A DNA stretch of 21,937 nt, from contig CAMVHY010000001.1 of NCBI GenBank assembly GCA_947167415.1, forward strand, positions 1-21,937. Direction: 5' to 3'. Each line of letters starts with the position of its first letter. Position 1 is the stretch's first letter. Positions 7,332-14,590 of the stretch are shown here, piece after piece. The notes beneath the pieces were generated by a model. That model did no database searches, was not told where the DNA came from, and saw only the letters and a program-made list of their open reading frames with translations. The position numbers and the translations under genes are program-made. The DNA is from an uncultured Clostridia bacterium. Its GTDB lineage: Bacteria; Bacillota; Clostridia; Lachnospirales; CAMVHY01.

Positions 7332-8630
7332 TTGACACATAAAAAAAGAAAACAAAGCTTGATAAAAAAATTTTGTTTTATAGTTTTTTCAATTGTTGGG
7401 TCATTTTTATTAATATTTATCGTATTTGTCTTTGCCTATAATTTTTTTACAGGCGAAAATTTTAATAAAGACGGAATAGTAAGTGATGCACAAAATAAAA
7501 CTGAAAATGATAAGGGTAATTTTATTGCCGGAATGCTTTTGCCACCCAAAAAAACAAAATTTTTAGTTTTAGGTTTAGATCAAACAGAATGTTTATCAGA
7601 TTCGATTTTAGTTGGATGTTTTGACAGAGATTTAAAAAAGATAAATATTATTTCGATTCCGCGAGATACTTATATAAAAATGTCGCAAGAAACAATAAAA
7701 GAACTGAGAAAGTTAGGAAAACATCCGCCAAGTTCAGGAATTATGAAAATAAATGCTGTTCATTCTTATGCGGGAAAAGAAAACGGTGCGATTTATGCAA
7801 AAAAACAAATCGAAGAATTGTTAAATATAAAACTGGATTATTATGTTGCTGTAAATATAAAAGCGTTTAGAAAAATAGTTGATGCGGTCGGTGGAATTTA
7901 TATGGAAATTCCAAAATGTGGTTTGTATTATAATGATCCATATCAAAATTTATCTATTAGAGTGCCAGAAGGAAAACAATTAATTGACGGAAAAATGGCG
8001 GAAGGAGTTGTTCGTTTTAGAGCGACTTATAAACGCGGAGATTTACAAAGAATTGAAATGCAACAACAGTTTATGAAAGAGTTTTTTAAACAGGTTTTAA
8101 ATAAAGAGACGATAATGAAAAATTTATATGGTTTAATAAAAACTTTTTTAGAGGAAGTAAAAACTGATTTTAAATTAACTGAGCTACCGAAATATATAAA
8201 ATATGTAAGCAAGTTTGATTCTGAAAGTATAGAATTTTATACTTTGCCGGGCGTACCAAAAATGATAAATGGAATTTCTTATTTTTTAAATGATAAAAAA
8301 GAATCGGCGGAGCTTATAGATAAAATTTTTTATTCTAATAGCGAAAAAAATAAAAACGCTGAGACGTATAAAATTCAAATTTTAAACGGAAGTAATATAG
8401 ATGGATTTGCTAAAGAAAAAAAAGATTTGCTTGAGAAAAATAATTTTAAAGTTTTAGACATCGGAAATTATCAGGGAAATAAAATTTATGAAACTAGAAT
8501 CATGGTAAAAGAAAAAGATATGGGTCAAGACTTAAAAAAATATTTTAACAGCGTAAAAATTGAAGTTGATAAAGAAATTCCTGAAGATTATAACGTGATA
8601 ATAATTACAGGTTTAGGCGAAAAAAAATAA
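7332..8630 (+). CDS. LytR-CpsA-Psr (LCP) cell-wall glycopolymer ligase with LytR_C domain
   Basis: Membrane-anchored phosphotransferase of the LCP family, which attaches teichoic acids or capsular glycans to peptidoglycan outside the membrane. It has 432 residues. A basic N-terminus is followed by one membrane helix at about residues 14-36 (type II orientation). The LCP domain shows FLVLGLDQTE, LSDSILVGCFD, INIISIPRDTYIKM (the arginine-containing catalytic strand), KINAVHSYAG, DAVGGIYMEIP, GKQLIDGKMAEGVVRFR and GDLQRIEMQQQFM. The C-terminal part from about residue 345 is a LytR_C domain (IQILNGSNIDGFAKE). The start is TTG at 7332, supported by CAGGGAGTGG just upstream and by the lack of a better in-frame ATG before the membrane helix. 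No terminator is seen before spoIVA. Confidence 0.93.
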   Translation: MTHKKRKQSLIKKFCFIVFSIVGSFLLIFIVFVFAYNFFTGENFNKDGIVSDAQNKTENDKGNFIAGMLLPPKKTKFLVLGLDQTECLSDSILVGCFDRDLKKINIISIPRDTYIKMSQETIKELRKLGKHPPSSGIMKINAVHSYAGKENGAIYAKKQIEELLNIKLDYYVAVNIKAFRKIVDAVGGIYMEIPKCGLYYNDPYQNLSIRVPEGKQLIDGKMAEGVVRFRATYKRGDLQRIEMQQQFMKEFFKQVLNKETIMKNLYGLIKTFLEEVKTDFKLTELPKYIKYVSKFDSESIEFYTLPGVPKMINGISYFLNDKKESAELIDKIFYSNSEKNKNAETYKIQILNGSNIDGFAKEKKDLLEKNNFKVLDIGNYQGNKIYETRIMVKEKDMGQDLKKYFNSVKIEVDKEIPEDYNVIIITGLGEKK

Positions 8631-8671
8631 ATTTTGGCTGATAAATTTTTGAGATAAAAAAATTATTGTCG

Positions 8672-8699
8672 GCATATAAAAAAATAATTCTCATATATT
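8672..8699 (+). promoter_or_regulatory. Possible SigE (mother-cell) promoter of spoIVA
   Basis: GCATATA (8672-8678), a 13-base spacer and CATATATT (8692-8699), 37 bases before the spoIVA start. It resembles the SigE pattern of an ATATT-like -35 and CATACAAT-like -10. spoIVA is a SigE gene in B. subtilis. In such AT-rich DNA the match could be chance. Confidence 0.42.
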
Positions 8700-8736
8700 T
8701 GTTTTTATGAAGAACAAAAGGAGGATTATTTTTTTT

Positions 8737-10212
8737 ATGGATTTTAATATTTATAAAGAAATAAGTGAGCGAACACAAGGAGATATTTATATTGGAGTTG
8801 TTGGTCCGGTTAGGACAGGCAAATCTACTTTTATAAAAAGATTTATGGATTTGCTTGTTTTGCCAAATATAGAAAATGATTTTATAAAAGAAAGAACAAA
8901 AGATGAATTACCACAAAGCGCTGCCGGAAAAACAATTATGACGACAGAACCAAAATTTATTCCAAATGAAGCTGTCGAAATAAAATTAGACGATAATATT
9001 AATTTTAAAATGCGTTTGATAGATTGCGTCGGATATTTAATTCCGGGTGTAAATGGTCATATGGATGGAGAAAATCCAAGAATGATAAATACGCCGTGGT
9101 CAGATGAAAAAATTCCGTTCGCTGAAGCTGCTGAAACAGGAACAAAAAAAGTTATTGTCGAGCATTCTACGATTGGAATTGTTATTACAAGTGACGGAAG
9201 TATAAATGATATTGGTCGCGAAAATTATATCGAAGCTGAATCAAGGATTATAAAAGAACTGAAAAATATTAATAAGCCATTTGTAATTATTTTAAATACG
9301 AGCAAGCCTTACGATTCTCAAACGGAAAATTTAAAACGTGAATTAAATTTAAAATATAATATTCCAGTGATTGCAATTAATTGCGCACAATTAAAAACAG
9401 ACGATATAAATTTGATTTTAAAAAGTGTTTTACATGAATTTCCGGTTAGAGAAATAAAAATTAAATTTCCGAAATGGCTTGAAAGTTTGGATTTAAATCA
9501 TTGGCTAAAACAAAATATGATTAGCTTGATAAAAAATAGTTTCGAGAAGATAAATAAAATTCGCGAAATAGATTCGTGTTTAAAAAAAATTAATGAAAGC
9601 GAGTTTGTTAAAAAAAGTTTTTTAGAAAATATTATTTTGGGTAACGGAAGTGCTTGTCTCGAAATTAATTTGCATGAGAATTTATATTTTAAAATTTTGA
9701 GTGAGGCAACTGGGACAGAAATAAAAAACGAATATGAGCTGATAGATAATATAAAAATATTGTCGGGCGCGAAAAAAGAATATGACAAAATAAAATATGC
9801 GCTTAAAGAAGTAAAACAAAAAGGTTATGGAATTGTAACGCCGGCGGTTGATGAAATGAAATTAGAAAGTCCGGAAATAATTAAACACGGAACAAAATTT
9901 GGCGTGAAATTTAAAGCAAAAGCTCCGAGCATTCATTTAATTCGCGCTGATATCGAAACAGAAATTGCTCCGATCGTTGGCAGTCAACAGCAAAGCGAAG
10001 AATTAATAAATAATTTAAAAACACAAATGGCAAATGATCCCGATAAAATTTGGGAATTAAATATGTTCGGCAAATCTATGTATGACTTAATAAAAGACGG
10101 ATTGCAAAGCAAACTTTATAATATTCCCGAAGACGCACAAATTAAATTACAAGAGACGCTGCAAAAAATAATAAACGAAGGCAACGGCGGTTTGATTTGT
10201 ATTATTTTGTAA
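8737..10212 (+). CDS. spoIVA: Stage IV sporulation protein A (spore coat morphogenetic ATPase)
   Basis: SpoIVA hydrolyses ATP to polymerise on the outer forespore membrane and forms the base layer on which the spore coat is built. The protein has 491 residues against 492 in B. subtilis. The Walker A loop is GPVRTGKS at residues 23-30, preceded by the family-typical ISERTQGDIYIGVV. Also visible are FIKRFMDLLVLPNI, MTTEPKFIPNEAVEI, MRLIDCVGYLIPG (Walker B aspartate), TDGSINDIGRENY-like sequence and the conserved C-terminal end GNGGLICIIL. The ATG at 8737 is chosen over 8707 because AAAGGAGG lies between them and the sequence then aligns with the known N-terminus. A terminator follows. The gene appears intact, which is notable beside the decayed elements nearby. 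Confidence 0.96.
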   Translation: MDFNIYKEISERTQGDIYIGVVGPVRTGKSTFIKRFMDLLVLPNIENDFIKERTKDELPQSAAGKTIMTTEPKFIPNEAVEIKLDDNINFKMRLIDCVGYLIPGVNGHMDGENPRMINTPWSDEKIPFAEAAETGTKKVIVEHSTIGIVITSDGSINDIGRENYIEAESRIIKELKNINKPFVIILNTSKPYDSQTENLKRELNLKYNIPVIAINCAQLKTDDINLILKSVLHEFPVREIKIKFPKWLESLDLNHWLKQNMISLIKNSFEKINKIREIDSCLKKINESEFVKKSFLENIILGNGSACLEINLHENLYFKILSEATGTEIKNEYELIDNIKILSGAKKEYDKIKYALKEVKQKGYGIVTPAVDEMKLESPEIIKHGTKFGVKFKAKAPSIHLIRADIETEIAPIVGSQQQSEELINNLKTQMANDPDKIWELNMFGKSMYDLIKDGLQSKLYNIPEDAQIKLQETLQKIINEGNGGLICIIL

Positions 10213-10245
10213 TATTTATTTTTTATGCGAAAAAAGAAAAAAGCA

Positions 10246-10274
10246 GACTGACATGAAATCAATCTGCTTTTTTT
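10246..10274 (+). terminator. Rho-independent terminator after spoIVA
   Basis: AAAAAGCAGA and TCTGCTTTTT pair, extended by TGA/TCA after one mismatch, around the loop CATGAAA, with a T run at the end. Confidence 0.88.
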
Positions 10275-10317
10275 AGAAATCAGTAAAAGTAAATTAAAGA
10301 ACTTCATATGGTTCAAT

Positions 10318-10787
10318 GATACTAGACAGCGTTCACATAAAATAAAAATAAATTGACCCAAAAAAAGTGGTAAAATGGAGATGTAAAACTTACAAGAGCA
10401 CAATGCTTTATATAATAGAGAATGGTCGCAAATGGAGGATACTACCAAAAAAATATAAAAACTAGCCTACAGTCTACATAAAATTTAATATACAATATGG
10501 TTAAAAAACGATACAATTAGTTAAATCTATGTATTTTAAAAATAATAATTGTTAGAGATCATAAAGGTAATAAAAATCTAGATTCAGCCAAAGTTTACGG
10601 CTTTTTTACAGTTGTTTTACATAAAAAAGTCGTAATTATGATATGTCATCTTATAAACAACGAAATAATATCTAACAATATTTTTTGAGATTGAAATGGT
10701 TTAGAAAAGTTTTTACTCACGATTATGTTTTCATATCTACTATTTATCTCGCTTTTACTTTTGATTTACTTTTTATGTGAACGCTAC
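10318..10787 (+). mobile_element. Dead IS5-family element (copy 1), both ends recognisable
   Basis: The left end AGCGTTCACATAAAAT (from 10319) and the right end, reading GTAGCGTTCACATAAAA on the other strand (10788-10772), form terminal inverted repeats about 470 bp apart. Inside are scraps of an IS5-type transposase in several frames: MLYIIENGRKWRILPKKYKN (10403-10462), a TVYIKFN piece near 10472-10495, LDSAKV near 10579-10596, and a C-terminal stretch WFRKVFTHDYVFISTIYLAF near 10699-10758. Against copy 2, about 86 bp is missing near 10402, where the flanks share CAAT. The element lies between the spoIVA terminator and the HPr-like gene and cannot move by itself. This accounts for the long interval after spoIVA. 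Confidence 0.72.
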
Positions 10788-11003
10788 ATAATCATAAAAT
10801 TAGATTCGCTTAAAAAAATAAAAAAATTTACCGATATAATGGCATTATGTAAATCTAAATGTCGTTTGGTATCTAAAAAATATATTATCGATGCAAAATC
10901 TTTGTCTGGCATTTTTAGTTTAGATTTAACAAACAGATTACAATTAAAAATTAGTGATGACTTAGATTTTAATAGTGATGACTTAGATTTTAATAAGGTT
11001 TGA
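10725..11003 (+). CDS. HPr-like protein whose start has been replaced by an IS5 end
   Basis: From about residue 22 this matches the HPr-fold proteins common in Clostridia: IIIKLDSLKKIKKFTDIM, then LVSKKYIIDAKSLSGIFSLDL and RLQLKI. The block YxIDAKSxxGIFSLDL is diagnostic. The phosphorylatable histidine of true PTS HPr (GxHARPA) is absent, so a PTS phosphocarrier role is doubtful. The first 21 codons (from 10725) lie within the right end of a dead IS5 element, whose terminal repeat finishes at about 10787. No ATG or ribosome binding site lies at the natural start; codon 22 is ATA. The gene is therefore either expressed as a fusion from the IS tail or is a pseudogene. The C-terminus holds a 21-bp tandem duplication. 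A terminator follows the TGA stop. Confidence 0.7.
   Translation: MFSYLLFISLLLLIYFLCERYIIIKLDSLKKIKKFTDIMALCKSKCRLVSKKYIIDAKSLSGIFSLDLTNRLQLKISDDLDFNSDDLDFNKV
10953..10994 (+). repeat. Perfect 21-bp tandem duplication in the HPr-like gene
   Basis: Two identical 21-base units (10953-10973 and 10974-10994) encode SDDLDFN twice just before the stop. The in-frame, exact copy suggests a recent slippage event. Confidence 0.95.
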
Positions 11004-11032
11004 GAGTCGCTTAAAAATCTTCTGATATAAAA

Positions 11033-11059
11033 AAACTCCCAAATTTCTAGGAGTTATTT
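11033..11059 (+). terminator. Rho-independent terminator after the HPr-like gene
   Basis: AACTCC (11034-11039) pairs with GGAGTT (11050-11055), flanked by A and T runs, 30 bases past the stop. It could act in both directions. Confidence 0.7.
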
Positions 11060-11136
11060 TATATTCTTCACAACTTTAATTTTTATTCACGCAATTTAAA
11101 AATAGCTACTACTGTTATGTTATTTCATCTTCTTCT

Positions 11137-12003
11137 CTAGTTTTTTTTAGTATTAGTTTGACTGTTATTTTGATTTTTAAAAAAGCCAAACAAAACTTCA
11201 GCTCCACGTCATACATCCAAACCTAATTTAAGAGGCTTTTGTTGTTTTTTTCGCTTGTCAAACTTCCAAAAATTGATAAATACCATAAAAGCATTTTTAA
11301 GCTTGTCACTAAAACTTTCTTTGTCTTTGTCCACTACACCTTTTTTTTCTAAACATGTATGCAAAACATCCTCTATATTTTTTTTTATTTCAGAATCGAG
11401 GAAAGTGAGATCTTGAACTTCCCCTGATTTTACAAATTGTTGACTTCCCAATTTTTCAGTTTTTAAAACTTTTCTCATCGCACTAATCACGTCATCTAAG
11501 ATTTTAATAACTTGTTCTGTTGAATCTTCGAGCAAAGCAGCAGAAGAATGAAACGTCCCTTCACTATTATAATAAACAACGTTTTGACCACTTTTTTTCT
11601 TATATCCAACATCAGTAGTACTATCATCAGCATCATTTGCAAATTCAAATTTCATATCCTTGGGCAAACATGTACTCATCTGCGGTTGCAAAACTATTGC
11701 CAGTAAAACTTTTGCCTTATTACCTAATTTGATATCCGACAATTCTATTTTGCTAAGATCAGCAACCGCCAAAAAAGCAACCAACCTTCTAACTGCTGGA
11801 CTATTCTTGAACAAATACTGTCCGTCATTAGAGCTGCCTTATAAATTACTCTTATCCTTCCTTAGATTTGTAATATCCTAGTGAACTTCAGATGCCAATT
11901 TCATAAACTGTGACTTCACAGACGGTGCTGCATCTAAAATTTCAGATTCATCATGTTGTGTCAAAACACTTGAATTTTCCATTTTATCATTGTTTTGACC
12001 CAT
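11137..12003 (-). pseudogene. Unrecognised gene interrupted by in-frame stop codons
   Basis: An ideal start exists at 12003: ATG with GGAGGTG five bases upstream, encoding MGQNNDKMENSS. The frame meets TAG at 11880-11878 and TAA 13 codons later, then runs open for about 210 codons (from TTG at 11814) to TGA at 11211-11209. It stays in the same frame for 23 more codons (RGAEVLFGFFKNQN) before TAG at 11139-11137. No frameshift is needed, only point changes, so this is probably one protein of about 285 residues hit by nonsense mutations. I do not recognise it. It is polar and mixed alpha/beta in look (AFLAVADLSKIELSDIKLG; ALLEDSTEQVIKILDDVIS; basic tail KFDKRKKQQKPLKLG), with no signal peptide or clear membrane helix. 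The open part could still be made from an internal start. Confidence 0.6.
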
Positions 12004-12080
12004 GAAAACACCTCCGAAATTAATCGTTTTCAAATAAACAAAAATATGAAAGCGAATACGGTACAAAAAATAATAAAAAC

Positions 12081-12164
12081 TGCCGTTGACCGGACTCGAA
12101 CCGGCACGGTGTCGCCACCGGTGGATTTTGAGTCCACTACGTCTACCAATTCCATCACAACGGC
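12081..12164 (-). tRNA. tRNA-Leu (anticodon CAA)
   Basis: 84 nt class II tRNA. The acceptor stem GCCGTTG/CAACGGC is perfect, with discriminator A. The anticodon stem GTGGA/TCCAC encloses CTCAAAA, giving anticodon CAA for Leu codon UUG. The long variable arm CGGTGGCGACACCG and the T-arm CCGGTTCGAGTCCGG are intact. CCA is not encoded. A T-rich stretch follows. It lies just upstream of the broken gene at 11137-12003. Confidence 0.96.
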
Positions 12165-12184
12165 AAATATAAAAACACCTGTCC

Positions 12185-12212
12185 AGTGTATCATAAAAAA
12201 AATGTTTGTCAA
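12185..12212 (-). promoter_or_regulatory. Promoter of tRNA-Leu
   Basis: -35 TTGACA (12212-12207), a 16-base spacer and -10 TACACT (12190-12185), about 21 bases before the tRNA 5' end. Confidence 0.6.
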
Positions 12213-12566
12213 GTATTTTTTTGTATGTTAAAAATCGGCTACAAATAATTTATTCTGTAATTTGGATTCTATACATATGATAATTTCCCAAATGGAAAAA
12301 CAAAATAATGACAATTAAAATCCAATAAATACTAAAATGTGAACAAAACTCCATGATACGTCGAACTATATTTGACCAGCAAAAAATTTTCGTTTGAATC
12401 GCTTATAATCACAATAATAAATTTAAATTGAGACTAACGTAAGCTAAACTTTATCTTAATCAAATTTTGGGTGCACTAAAAATTTTTTAGTCATATATGT
12501 CTATCTTAACACAATTATTCCATTAAGACGTATTATTAGTTTGATTAACTTGAATTAATTTTTTGC
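12213..12566. other. Gene-free interval between tRNA-Leu promoter and recU
   Basis: About 350 AT-rich bases. I see no convincing reading frame, RNA or mobile-element end. The only structure noted is a palindrome ACTAAAAA/TTTTTTAGT near 12475-12492. Confidence 0.5.
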
Positions 12567-13094
12567 TTACTCATGATTTTTTTGCCTGACCGTATTTAAA
12601 ACGTTTAGATAATCCAAAATAAAATTGCTCGATAAAATAATTTCGTATTCAAACTTCTTATATGGAATTGATTTTCGACTGTATTTTGATTCAAGCCAAG
12701 CTTGTTTTAAAATTTTAAATGGTAGCAAAAAATATGTATTGTTGAACAAAAAATGAACAATCAAAAAGGATACACCTTGTTGTTTTTCAAAGCTTTCCAT
12801 GAAATTAATTTGATGTTCGTGAATATTTTTAAGTGGCAAACTTTTTTGACGTGTTTCTTTTGCATCAAAACAAATTGGAATTCCTTGAGCAACTCCGATA
12901 TAATCCACGCTACTTTTTTTTTCAAAATATGCTCGCGAGATGTTACGCTTTTTTTTATCCAATTCCACTGGTTTTATTGGAGTTGGAATTTTTTCTATCA
13001 CGGCAATTTCTTTTTCCCTATAAGCTTTATTTGTGTAATTAATTAAATCTTCTAAAACGCTACCACGTAATCCGGATGTATAAAAATTTTTCAT
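12567..13094 (-). CDS. recU: Holliday junction resolvase RecU
   Basis: Cuts four-way DNA junctions made during recombination repair and chromosome segregation; the Firmicute counterpart of RuvC. It has 175 residues. The N-terminus GLRGSVLEDLINYTNKAYRE is the conserved G-x-x-G-x-x-L-E-x-x-I-N block. Then come AVIEKIPTPIKPV, and the PD-(D/E)XK-type core AYFEKKSSVDYIGVAQGIPI followed by CFDAKE, with metal ligands D64 and D77 and lysine K79. PLKNIHEHQINFME and the later GRKSIPY-like segment (SRKSIPYKKFEYE) also match. The ATG at 13094 has AAGGGG upstream. In B. subtilis recU is paired with a penicillin-binding protein gene; here it stands alone, divergent from a secreted protein. Confidence 0.94.
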   Translation of the reverse strand: MKNFYTSGLRGSVLEDLINYTNKAYREKEIAVIEKIPTPIKPVELDKKKRNISRAYFEKKSSVDYIGVAQGIPICFDAKETRQKSLPLKNIHEHQINFMESFEKQQGVSFLIVHFLFNNTYFLLPFKILKQAWLESKYSRKSIPYKKFEYEIILSSNFILDYLNVLNTVRQKNHE

Positions 13095-13249
13095 TCATAT
13101 CCCCTTGCTTTACATTTATAGTTTACAACAAAAAAACTTAAACGCGCTTATAATTTAATTCATGTTTAAATTATTTTTAATGATTTTGTCATTATTTTTA
13201 CATATTTATAAGCTAAAATAAAAACGATAGAAAAGTGACGGTGATAAAA

Positions 13250-14224
13250 ATGAATAAGCTTAAAAAATTAATTTTGTGTGTTTTGATTTTAATTTTCAGT
13301 TTACAAATAAAAGTTTTTGCCGGAAATAACTCAAATTATAATTTTGATTTTATTGAATCAAAACCAATTGATTTGAAAGAAGAAAATATTGAAATTAAAG
13401 GCGAAATACCGGTAATAAATAAATTTAAAAATAATGTCTTTGAGAAACAAATAAATCAAAAAATAAACGGTATACTAAAACAGAAATCAGAATTTTTTTC
13501 TTCGCAAAAAATTAAATTCGCAACAACTTCGTATAAAATAAAAGCCAGCAAAAATATTATTTCTATTTTAATTTATTTTTCCTTACAAGAAAAAATTAAT
13601 TATCTCGACACAATAAATTTTAATATAAAATCATGTGATTTTTTATCAATAAAAAATATTTTGGGTACAAATGCGATCGACATAATCAACAAAATTATTA
13701 AAGACGACACAATTCAATCGCCAGAAAAATATAATATAAATTTTTTGGGTATAAATGACGAATATAAAAACTTTTATGTAAATGGAGATGAAGTTAGTAT
13801 TTTTTTTAATCCTTATGAATTGGCACCGGGAATAAAAAATATTGAGACGTTTCAAATTAAAATTTTAGATATAAAAAATAAATTTGTGAGCAAAAAAAAT
13901 TATTATCTTGTAAAACCATATGATATAAAAATGATTGGGATACGTGAGATTTGTGAGGCGTTCGATTTTAAAATAAGTTTTAATCAGACAAATAATTTTG
14001 TTCAAATTTTGGATGATAATTTATCTGTTTTAGCTTTTGCTAACAAAAATTTTTATATAAAAAATAAAGAAATGCCAAAAACATTGGAAAGTCAAGTCAT
14101 AATAAAAAATGATAGATCTTATGCACCAATTTCATTTTTCCAAAAATATTTAAATTTGTTTTATTCGATTGATGAAAACGGAAATATTATTTTCTCGAAA
14201 TATAATACTTCGGGGGAAAAATAG
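13250..14224 (+). CDS. Secreted protein with DUF4163/DUF3298-like region and copper-amine-oxidase-type stalk domain
   Basis: 324 residues. An N-terminal signal peptide (basic MNKLKKL, hydrophobic core LILCVLILIFSL, cleavage likely after VFA at about residue 24) sends it across the membrane. Residues of about 35-215 resemble the DUF4163/DUF3298 arrangement seen in PdaC/RsiV-type extracellular proteins: IPVINKFKNNVFEKQINQKI, a SYKIKASKNIISILIYFS strand pair, then YFNPYELAPGI-like sequence (FFNPYELAPGIKNIETF). Residues of about 225-315 form a stalk domain: IGIREICEAFDFKISFNQTN, FVQIL and SYAPISFFQKYL. These stalk domains often sit on cell-wall proteins. No enzyme motif is seen. ATG at 13250 is chosen over GTG at 13235 because GGTGA precedes it and the signal peptide then begins normally. 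An IS5 relic follows. Confidence 0.72.
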   Translation: MNKLKKLILCVLILIFSLQIKVFAGNNSNYNFDFIESKPIDLKEENIEIKGEIPVINKFKNNVFEKQINQKINGILKQKSEFFSSQKIKFATTSYKIKASKNIISILIYFSLQEKINYLDTINFNIKSCDFLSIKNILGTNAIDIINKIIKDDTIQSPEKYNINFLGINDEYKNFYVNGDEVSIFFNPYELAPGIKNIETFQIKILDIKNKFVSKKNYYLVKPYDIKMIGIREICEAFDFKISFNQTNNFVQILDDNLSVLAFANKNFYIKNKEMPKTLESQVIIKNDRSYAPISFFQKYLNLFYSIDENGNIIFSKYNTSGEK

Positions 14225-14270
14225 CTTTTTTAAGCAAAAAAAGACAGCGTAAGAAATCATATTATCAATT

Positions 14271-14540
14271 AGGTAGCGTTCACATAAAATAAAAATATAT
14301 TGAGCAAAGAGAAAAAGTAATAAGATAGAGAAATAAAACTTACAAAAACACAATATAAGGAGCTAGAAAAACTAATGCCGATAGCAAGCAAATCAGCAAA
14401 GACATCAAACCACAAATTCATGCCTGCAATGCTTTATATAATAAAAATGGTTGCAAATGGAAAACTTAACAAAAAAACATGTACGATGGCACACAATTCA
14501 TATGAAATTTAGTAGATGGTCAAAAAGCTACTTACAGTAA
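14271..14540 (+). mobile_element. Dead IS5-family fragment (copy 2), left end only
   Basis: Begins with the same terminal sequence as copy 1, GTAGCGTTCACATAAAAT, and continues through the start of an IS5-type transposase: LTKTQYKELEKLMPIASKSA, NHKFMPAMLYIIKNGCKWK, then after a frameshift TIHMKFSRWSKSYLQ near 14491-14535. The order matches the N-terminal third of IS5-family transposases (PIASKS...ILKxGCxWR...FxRWSKxG). The rest of the gene and the right end are missing. The start is near 14332 and several stops occur. Together with flanking AT-rich sequence this accounts for the gap 14225-14590. Confidence 0.75.
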
Positions 14541-14590
14541 AATTTCTTTGTTTTCTTTTGTTTTATTAATTCGAACTTTACCTTTCATTA

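Noticed and set aside
8737..10212. Ordinary GTPase (Era/Der-like) as an alternative for the SpoIVA gene
   Set aside because: The NKxD GTP-specificity motif is not seen, and length, N-terminus and C-terminal end all match SpoIVA.
11680..12003. Programmed stop-codon readthrough or recoding to explain the interrupted gene
   Set aside because: Three different stop codons are involved, there is no recognisable stimulatory structure, and all three stops end normal genes elsewhere in the window or nearby. Decay is simpler.
12030..12212. 60-codon frame on the minus strand across the tRNA gene
   Set aside because: It coincides with tRNA-Leu, whose cloverleaf is complete; the open frame is incidental.
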